This document shows positions 33,505-38,782 of a stretch of DNA of 38,782 nucleotides, one piece after another. Origin of the DNA: Arthrobacter sp. (lineage in GTDB: Bacteria > Actinomycetota > Actinomycetes > Actinomycetales > Micrococcaceae); assembly GCA_030146405.1 (NCBI GenBank), contig JASLBS010000223.1, forward strand, positions 1-38,782. The letters run 5' to 3'. Every line of letters starts with the position of its first letter. Within the stretch, counting starts at the first letter, position 1. The position numbers were made by a program, and so were the translations under genes. Below the pieces are notes generated by a model, which did not search any database, was not told the DNA's origin, and was given only the letters and a program-made list of their open reading frames with translations.

Positions 33505-34853
33505 GAGGATGCCTCCGGGGCAGGGGTGCGGCGGGGCGTCGCGAGCGCGCCGTCGAGCACCGTGGGGTGTCCGCCGAAGAAGGTTGCCCGCACGCTGCCC
33601 GGCAGCTCGAGTCCGCGGAAAGGACTGTTGCGCCCCTTGGTGGCCATGGTGCCGGGATCCACGGTCCAGCGGGCCGCCGGATCGACGAGGATCAGGTTCG
33701 CAGGCTCGCCCGCCTCCAGGGGCCGGCCCTGGTGCGCCAGCCGCCCGATCCGGGCCGGCGTCACCGAGGTCACCCGGGCGAAGCCCTCCCAGTCGAGCAG
33801 TCCGGTCTCCACCATGGTGTGCTGCACCACGGACAGCGCGGTCTCGAGGCCGGTCATGCCCATGGCGGCCTGCGCCCACTCGCACTCCTTGTGCTCGCTG
33901 GGGTGCGGCGCGTGGTCGGTCCCGACCACGTCGATCGTCCCGTCGGCGAGGGCGGCGCGCAGTGCGTGGACGTCCTCCGAGGTGCGCAGGGGCGGATTGA
34001 CCTTGTACACGGGGTCGTAGCTGCGGACCAGCTCGTCGGTGAGGAGCAGATGGTGCGGAGTGACCTCGGCCGTCACGTCGATACCGCGCGCCTTGGCCCA
34101 CCGGATGATCTCCACCGACCCCGCCGTCGAGACGTGGCAGACGTGCAGGCGGGACCCGACGTGCTGGGCCAAGAGCACGTCGCGGGCGATGATGCTCTCC
34201 TCGGCGACGGCGGGCCAGCCGGCGAGACCCAGTACCGCAGAGACCTCGCCCTCGTTCATCTGGGCGCCCTCGGTGAGCCGGGGCTCCTGCGCATGCTGGG
34301 CCACCACGCCGTCGAACGCCTTGACGTACTCGAGCGCGCGGCGCATCAGCACCGGATCGGAGACGCAGATACCGTCGTCGGAGAAGACACGCACCGTGGC
34401 CGGTGATTCCGCCATCGCACCGAGCTCGGCCAGGCGCTGCCCTGCCAGTCCCACCGTCACCGCCCCGACGGGTCGGACGTCCACCCAGCCCGCGGCGAGC
34501 CCGAGCCGGTACACCTGCTCGACGACGCCCGCCGTGTCCGCCACGGGCGAGCTGTTGGCCATGGCGTGGACGGCGGTGAACCCGCCGAGGGCGGCTGCGC
34601 GGGATCCCGTCTCCACGGTCTCGGCGTCCTCCCGCCCTGGTTCCCGGAGGTGCGTGTGGAGGTCCACCATCCCGGGAAGGGCGATCAGGCCCGCGGCGTC
34701 GATCGACACGGCGGCGGAGGATGCCTTATCGGCGGCGGAATCCCCGACGGCGGCGATGACGCCGTCCCGCACGAGGAGATCGCGCGCGGGCCCGCCCAGG
34801 AGGGAGGCGCCACGGATGACGTAGTCGGGGGTGTCGGTGCTGTCACTCGTCAC
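33492..34853 (-). CDS. pyrC: Dihydroorotase (type I)
   Basis: A 453-residue zinc enzyme that closes carbamoyl aspartate to dihydroorotate. LPGMVDLHTHLREPGREDAE holds the HxH zinc pair and substrate Arg; AVHAMANSSPVADT, VVAQHAQEPRL, LHVCHVSTAG and VVGTDHAPHPSEHK (Asp) follow the order of type I dihydroorotases. Start GTG 34853 overlaps pyrB by 11 bases. Some type I enzymes associate with PyrB; the adjacency here is compatible. Length is normal. Confidence 0.96.
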   Translation of the reverse strand: MTSDSTDTPDYVIRGASLLGGPARDLLVRDGVIAAVGDSAADKASSAAVSIDAAGLIALPGMVDLHTHLREPGREDAETVETGSRAAALGGFTAVHAMANSSPVADTAGVVEQVYRLGLAAGWVDVRPVGAVTVGLAGQRLAELGAMAESPATVRVFSDDGICVSDPVLMRRALEYVKAFDGVVAQHAQEPRLTEGAQMNEGEVSAVLGLAGWPAVAEESIIARDVLLAQHVGSRLHVCHVSTAGSVEIIRWAKARGIDVTAEVTPHHLLLTDELVRSYDPVYKVNPPLRTSEDVHALRAALADGTIDVVGTDHAPHPSEHKECEWAQAAMGMTGLETALSVVQHTMVETGLLDWEGFARVTSVTPARIGRLAHQGRPLEAGEPANLILVDPAARWTVDPGTMATKGRNSPFRGLELPGSVRATFFGGHPTVLDGALATPRRTPAPEASSWTI

Positions 34854-35889
34854 GGGTAGGACCTTCCGGCGTGGGGGTGGCGTTCTGCTGGTCGGCGGGC
34901 CGGACGGCGTCGTCCGGCCCGTCGTCGTGCTGGTCTCCCGAGAGGAGGAGGTAGAGCGCGGCCATGCGCACGGACACGCCGTTGCGCACCTGCGCGAGGA
35001 CGGTGGAGCGGGGTGAGTCGGCGGCCGCCGAGGAGATCTCGAGACCGCGGTTCATGGGACCCGGATGCATGATCACGGTGTCCTCGAGCCCCAGATCGTC
35101 CAGGAGGGCGAGGCGGGCGTCGTCGAACCCCCAGCGGCGCGAGTACTCGCGCGTGGAGGGGAAGAACGCTGCGTTCATCCGTTCGGCCTGCAACCGCAGC
35201 ATCATCACGGCATCGGGGCGCTCCGCGAGGGCGGCGTCGAGGTTGTAGTGCACCGTGCAGGGCCAGGACCCCACCCCTACGGGGAAGAGCGTGGGCGGGC
35301 CGGCGAGGTGCACCTCCGCGCCGAGCGTGGTCAGGAGCCAGACATTGGATCTCGCCACCCGGGAGTGCAGCACGTCACCGACGATCAGGACCCGCATCCC
35401 CGCGAGCGTGGCGCCCGTGGAGGGTACCCCGGAGACTCGCGCACGGTGGCGTCGCAGCGTGAAGGCATCGAGCAGGGCCTGCGTGGGGTGCTCGTGGGTG
35501 CCGTCACCGGCGTTGATCACGGAGGCGTCGATCCAGCCCGATGCCGCGAGCCTCGCCGGTGCACCGGAGGCCGGGTGCCGGATGATCACGGCATCCGCAC
35601 TCATGGCCTCGAGCGTCTGCGCCGTGTCCTTGAGCGACTCACCCTTCGAGACGGACGAGCCCTTGGCCGCGAAGGTGATCACATCGGCCGACAACCGCTT
35701 CGCGGCGGCCTCGAAGGAGATGCGCGTGCGGGTGGAGTCCTCGAAGAAGAGGTTCACCACCGTGCGGCCCCGGAGGGCCGGGAGCTTCTTGATCTCCCGC
35801 TCCCCCACCGCTGCCATCTCCTCCGCCACGTCGAGGAGCCGCAGCGCATTCCGGGCGGACAGATCCTGCGTACTCAGCAGGTGCTTCAC
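34843..35889 (-). CDS. pyrB: Aspartate carbamoyltransferase catalytic chain
   Basis: A 348-residue enzyme joining carbamoyl phosphate and aspartate. FFEDSTRTRISFEAAAKRLS is the carbamoyl-phosphate loop; DGTHEHPTQALLDAFTLRRH and MHPGPMNRGLEISS are the other signatures. After the normal end (VRMAALYLLLSG) there is a polar tail of about 35 residues. No pyrI regulatory chain is present. Start GTG 35889 overlaps the pyrR stop by 4 bases (GTGA). Confidence 0.96.
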   Translation of the reverse strand: MKHLLSTQDLSARNALRLLDVAEEMAAVGEREIKKLPALRGRTVVNLFFEDSTRTRISFEAAAKRLSADVITFAAKGSSVSKGESLKDTAQTLEAMSADAVIIRHPASGAPARLAASGWIDASVINAGDGTHEHPTQALLDAFTLRRHRARVSGVPSTGATLAGMRVLIVGDVLHSRVARSNVWLLTTLGAEVHLAGPPTLFPVGVGSWPCTVHYNLDAALAERPDAVMMLRLQAERMNAAFFPSTREYSRRWGFDDARLALLDDLGLEDTVIMHPGPMNRGLEISSAAADSPRSTVLAQVRNGVSVRMAALYLLLSGDQHDDGPDDAVRPADQQNATPTPEGPTRDE

Positions 35890-36473
35890 GTCCGGTCCTC
35901 GATGACTACCTCGTTCACCGCGGAACCGCCGATCAGATCGATCTCGGACAGGTGCACGCGGACACGCTCGCGGGAGGACGTGGGGAGGTTCTTCCCCACG
36001 TGGTCCGCGCGGATGGGCAGTTCGCGGTGGCCCCGGTCCACGAGGACCGCCAGCCTGACCGACCGCGGGCGCCCCAGGTCGGCGAGGGCATCGAGAGCGG
36101 CCCGGATGGTGCGTCCCGAGTACAGGACGTCGTCCACCAGGACCACCACCTTGTCGTCGATACCGGAGGGCGGCAGCTGGGTGGCGAGGGGGGAACGCGT
36201 GGGGTTGCGGCGCAGATCGTCCCGGTACATGGTGACGTCCAGCTGGCCGGTGATGAGGTCCGGGTCCACGCTCGTGTCCACGGCGGCGATCTTCTGCGCG
36301 AGGCGCTGCGCCAGCGGGAATCCCCTGCGGGGGATGCCGAGGAGGACGAGGTCACGCGAGCCCTTGTTGGCTTCGAGGATCTCGTGTGCGATGCGGGTGA
36401 GTGCGCGGTCTATATCGGCTTCTGCGAGAACAACGCGCTTCGTGATGCCGGATTCCGAGGCAGGCACGGTCAT
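35886..36473 (-). CDS. pyrR: Bifunctional pyr operon regulator / uracil phosphoribosyltransferase
   Basis: A 195-residue RNA-binding regulator with the phosphoribosyltransferase fold. LVLLGIPRRGFPLAQRLAQ is the N-terminal strand-loop; VVVLVDDVLYSGRTIRAALD is the PRPP motif; PTRSPLATQLPP lies in the variable region. It binds its mRNA loop when UMP is high. The ATG at 36473 follows a very strong site (AAGGAGG, 36483-36489); the longer frame to 36542 was rejected because it would include the leader element. It is the first gene of the pyr operon and overlaps pyrB. Confidence 0.95.
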   Translation of the reverse strand: MTVPASESGITKRVVLAEADIDRALTRIAHEILEANKGSRDLVLLGIPRRGFPLAQRLAQKIAAVDTSVDPDLITGQLDVTMYRDDLRRNPTRSPLATQLPPSGIDDKVVVLVDDVLYSGRTIRAALDALADLGRPRSVRLAVLVDRGHRELPIRADHVGKNLPTSSRERVRVHLSEIDLIGGSAVNEVVIEDRT

Positions 36474-36480
36474 AACACGC

Positions 36481-36510
36481 TTCCTCCTTCCCCGCCTCAC
36501 TGGACGGAAC
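36481..36510 (-). promoter_or_regulatory. PyrR-binding loop and Shine-Dalgarno region in the pyrR leader
   Basis: On the minus strand the leader reads GTTCCG, then TCCAGTGAGG, then CGGGGAA, then GGAGGAAG. The loop matches the known PyrR target (ARUCCNGNGAGGYU) closely, and the flanking CCG/CGG plus UUCC/GGAA can form the stem. The stem's 3' side runs into the ribosome site, so PyrR binding would block translation of pyrR and of the coupled genes. Regulation is inferred from family knowledge. Confidence 0.7.
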
Positions 36511-36558
36511 TTAAAGGTTGGTTGCGGACCCAAAACTACCACAGCGCCGGCCTCCCTC

Positions 36559-36564
36559 TAGGGT
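36559..36564 (+). promoter_or_regulatory. -10 hexamer of prsW
   Basis: TAGGGT, 6 bases before the ATG at 36571, with no ribosome site. It lies back to back with the pyrR leader. Confidence 0.5.
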
Positions 36565-36570
36565 TGGCTC

Positions 36571-37863
36571 ATGTCGATGAACAACCGGAGCTCGGACGCG
36601 CACGCAGCCCGCCGCAACCCCTCGGGCTCGCCGCATGCCCGGCGGGATCTTCCCCTTCCCGGACAGGCGCGGCACGACTGGTGGTCCGACTCCACCGGGC
36701 GGCTCGACCACCCCGCCCCGGTGCACCGGGGCGTACCGGTGCAGCCGATCCTGAATCGGCCCCCGCGGCGTCGTCGGGTACTCAATGCGCTCCTGGTGAT
36801 CATCACCGCCCTCGTGGTGGCCGGCGTCCTCCTCCTGCTCTCGGTCTCCCTGGGACCCTCGGCCTTCCTGCTCTGCGGCTTCCTGGCGCTCGTGCCCCTC
36901 GGGATCTGCCTGCTGGGGCTCCGCTGGATCGACCGCTGGGACCCTGAACCGCGCAGCGCCCTGTTCTTCGCCTTCTTCTGGGGAGCCGGCACCTCCGTGG
37001 TGGTGACCCTGGCACTCGGCACCTATGTGGTGGAACTCCTCGGCAGTGCCCTGACCACCACGTCGCCGGAGGTGATCGGGCCGGTGCTCCAGGCGCCCCT
37101 CGTCGAGGAGTTCGCGAAAGGCCTCGGCGTGCTGATCCTCGTCTACACACGGCGCAGCCACTTCGACGGTCCCGTGGACGGCATCGTCTACGCGGGAACG
37201 GTGGCTGCGGGATTCGCGTTCACGGAGAACATCCTGTACTTCGGCTCGGCCGTCCTGGAGACCGGAACACCCGGTGCGTTGGTGAGCGTCTTCATCCTCC
37301 GCGGCCTGTTCTCACCCTTCGCCCACGTGATGTTCACGGCAGTCCTCGGATTCGCCCTCGGCTCCGCACTGGCCCGCGGCGGCGGCAACCGGCGCATTCT
37401 CGGGGCTTTCGTCGTCGGCCTGATCCCGGCCATCGGCGGTCACATGCTCTGGAACGGCGGAACCCTGGTGCTGTTCAACAACTTCTTCCTCTTCTACCTC
37501 GTGGTGCAGGTACCCCTGTTCATCGCCGCGGTGATCGCGGTCGCGCTCCTGCGCCGGTCGGAGCGGCGGCTCACCGAGGCACGGCTCGGCGTCTACGCCC
37601 GCGCGGGCTGGTTCACCCAGGAGGAGGTGCGAATGCTCGCGACGCCGTCGGGCCGCTCGCAGGCCATGACGTGGGCGCAGAGCGTCGGGGCGAAGGCGGA
37701 CATGCGGGAGTTCATCCGCACCGGTGCCCGGATCGCCTACACACGGCAGCGGCTGCTCGGAGGAAGGAGCGACGCCGATTACGGCGCCGAGGAGCGCACG
37801 CTGCTGGAGCAGGTGGGCCTGCGACGGACCAGGATCGTCCGGCTGGCCTCCACCCGGCGCTGA
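36571..37863 (+). CDS. PrsW-family intramembrane metalloprotease
   Basis: A 430-residue membrane protein. A basic, Pro-rich cytosolic N-terminus (1-68) precedes about eight helices. The metal site residues are in order: Glu-Glu in PLVEEFAKG (179-180), Glu-Asn in FAFTENILYFG (219-220), His in FSPFAHVMFTAVLG (252) and His in IGGHMLWNG (291). A soluble C-terminal region (about 335-430) follows. In Bacillus PrsW cuts anti-sigma factor RsiW; the substrate here is unknown. TAGGGT 6 bases upstream suggests a leaderless mRNA. It is divergent from pyrR and convergent with nusB. Confidence 0.92.
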   Translation: MSMNNRSSDAHAARRNPSGSPHARRDLPLPGQARHDWWSDSTGRLDHPAPVHRGVPVQPILNRPPRRRRVLNALLVIITALVVAGVLLLLSVSLGPSAFLLCGFLALVPLGICLLGLRWIDRWDPEPRSALFFAFFWGAGTSVVVTLALGTYVVELLGSALTTTSPEVIGPVLQAPLVEEFAKGLGVLILVYTRRSHFDGPVDGIVYAGTVAAGFAFTENILYFGSAVLETGTPGALVSVFILRGLFSPFAHVMFTAVLGFALGSALARGGGNRRILGAFVVGLIPAIGGHMLWNGGTLVLFNNFFLFYLVVQVPLFIAAVIAVALLRRSERRLTEARLGVYARAGWFTQEEVRMLATPSGRSQAMTWAQSVGAKADMREFIRTGARIAYTRQRLLGGRSDADYGAEERTLLEQVGLRRTRIVRLASTRR

Positions 37864-37888
37864 GGCGGGAGCTCCCGGGACGCGGGAA

Positions 37889-37927
37889 GCCCCCGCAGCC
37901 CCTCCGTCGAGGAGGTTCTGCGGGGGC
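37889..37927. terminator. Bidirectional terminator between prsW and nusB
   Basis: GCCCCCGCAG (37889-37898) pairs with CTGCGGGGGC (37918-37927); inside, CCTCC pairs with GGAGG. The hairpin lies between two convergent stop codons. Confidence 0.8.
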
Positions 37928-37942
37928 CTCGTCGTGGACCGA

Positions 37943-38353
37943 CTAGGCGAGCAGCGTCGACTTCAGCTGCTGCAACCGGCCCAGCAACCCGTTCACGAAC
38001 TTCGGCGACTCGTCCGTGGACAGCATCTTCGCCAGCTCCACGGCCTCGCTCACCGCCACACCGTCCGGGACGTCGTCGTTGTAGAGGAGTTCCCAGCTAC
38101 CGATCCGAAGGATCATGAGGTCGACTGCGGGCATGCGGTCCAGCGTCCAACCCTGGGAGTAGGTGCTGAGGAACTCGTCGATCTGTTCCTGGCGTTCGAG
38201 CACACCCTCGACCACATCCACCGTGTAGTCCGCGATCACCATGTCGGTCTTCTCGCGGCGGGCACGGATGACCTCGAGCGCCGGCATGCCCCGCTGCTCC
38301 GACTCGAAGAGGACGTCCAGCGCCCGGCGACGCGCCTTACTGCGTGCGCTCAC
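37943..38353 (-). CDS. nusB: Transcription antitermination protein NusB
   Basis: A 136-residue helical RNA-binding protein that acts with NusE/S10 in rRNA antitermination. SKARRRALDVLFESEQRG is the Arg-rich first helix that binds boxA; YSQGWTLDRMPAVDLMILRI and PDGVAVSEAVELAKML with FVNGLLGRL are the other conserved blocks. Start GTG 38353 overlaps the efp stop by 4 bases, so the two are coupled. Length is normal. Confidence 0.96.
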   Translation of the reverse strand: MSARSKARRRALDVLFESEQRGMPALEVIRARREKTDMVIADYTVDVVEGVLERQEQIDEFLSTYSQGWTLDRMPAVDLMILRIGSWELLYNDDVPDGVAVSEAVELAKMLSTDESPKFVNGLLGRLQQLKSTLLA

Positions 38354-38782
38354 TCGTTGACGCGTCCGAGGTAGTCGCCGGTGCGGGTGTCCACCTTCAC
38401 CTTCGTGCCGGTCCCCAGGAACAGCGGTACCTGGATCTCGTGACCGGTCTCCACGGTGGCGGGTTTGGTACCACCGGTGGAGCGGTCGCCCTGCAGGCCG
38501 GGCTCGGTGTAGGTGATCTCGAGGACGACCGACGCCGGGAGCTCGACGTAGAGCGGGGTGCCCTCGTGCGTCGCGACGATGGCCTCGGTGCTCTCCAGCA
38601 TGTAGTTGGCCGCGTCGCCCACGGTCGTCGCGCTGACGTACAGCTGGTCGTAGGTGGCGGAGTCCATGAAGACGAAGTCCTCGCCGTCCTTGTACAGGTA
38701 CTGCATGTCGCGCTTGTCGACCGTCGCGGTCTCCACCTTGGAGCCGGCGTTGAAGGTGCGGTCGACGACCTTGCCGGAGAGG
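38350..38782 (-). CDS. efp: Elongation factor P (N-terminus outside the window)
   Basis: About 143 of some 187 residues are visible, starting LSGKVVDRTFNAGSKVETAT at the window edge. EF-P helps ribosomes through proline runs. The second and third OB domains are seen: MQYLYKDGEDFVFMDSATYD, then VVLEITYTEPGLQGDRSTGG and the C-terminal GTKVKVDTRTGDYLGRV, the EF-P signature end. The modified Lys of domain I is outside the window. It is the first gene of the efp-nusB pair. Confidence 0.96.
   Translation of the reverse strand, partial: LSGKVVDRTFNAGSKVETATVDKRDMQYLYKDGEDFVFMDSATYDQLYVSATTVGDAANYMLESTEAIVATHEGTPLYVELPASVVLEITYTEPGLQGDRSTGGTKPATVETGHEIQVPLFLGTGTKVKVDTRTGDYLGRVNE

Overview
High-GC actinobacterial DNA, most likely from the family Micrococcaceae (Arthrobacter-like). 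The evidence is the GC-rich third codon positions, the frequent GTG starts, an actinobacterial integration host factor (mihF) beside gmk, a zinc-binding PriA without a working Walker A motif, and a pyrimidine operon in the order pyrR-pyrB-pyrC-(membrane PH protein)-carA-carB-pyrF, which matches Mycobacterium tuberculosis Rv1379 to Rv1385. The species assignment is inference.

The right part, about 21.2 to 38.8 kb, is a conserved housekeeping block. On the minus strand it runs efp-nusB, then (after prsW on the plus strand) pyrR-pyrB-pyrC-PH protein-carA-carB-pyrF-mihF-gmk-rpoZ-coaBC-metK-priA. Many neighbours overlap by 1 to 13 bases, so translation is probably coupled. The pyrR leader carries a match to the PyrR binding loop next to a strong Shine-Dalgarno sequence, which suggests feedback control by translational repression. 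The genes supply UMP, GMP kinase activity, CoA, S-adenosylmethionine and replication restart.

The left part, about 0 to 21.2 kb, is accessory. It holds small single-gene units on both strands: a cupin, VOC/glyoxalase-like proteins, GNAT acetyltransferases, a nucleotidyltransferase, an NTF2-like protein, a MOSC protein, MarR, TetR and WYL regulators, a DHA2-type efflux pump beside TetR, a TmrB-like P-loop protein and a secreted GH43 arabinanase. A likely stress cluster lies at 12.8 to 16.4 kb (multi-pass membrane protein, PRC-barrel/DUF2382 protein, GAF protein, Acetyltransf_CG protein). Decayed genes are scattered through the region: a GNAT fragment, a kinase with an internal TGA, a DinB/DUF664 fragment and a membrane-protein fragment.

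The most distinctive signal is regulatory. Ten genes have a TAnnnT hexamer 6 or 7 bases before the start codon and no Shine-Dalgarno sequence, as expected for leaderless mRNAs. Other notable points are three perfect stem-loops in tandem after the arabinanase, two mutually exclusive hairpins in the leader of the stress cluster, and a widely spaced inverted repeat between the tetR and efflux genes. I found no tRNA, rRNA, insertion sequence, CRISPR array or phage genes.
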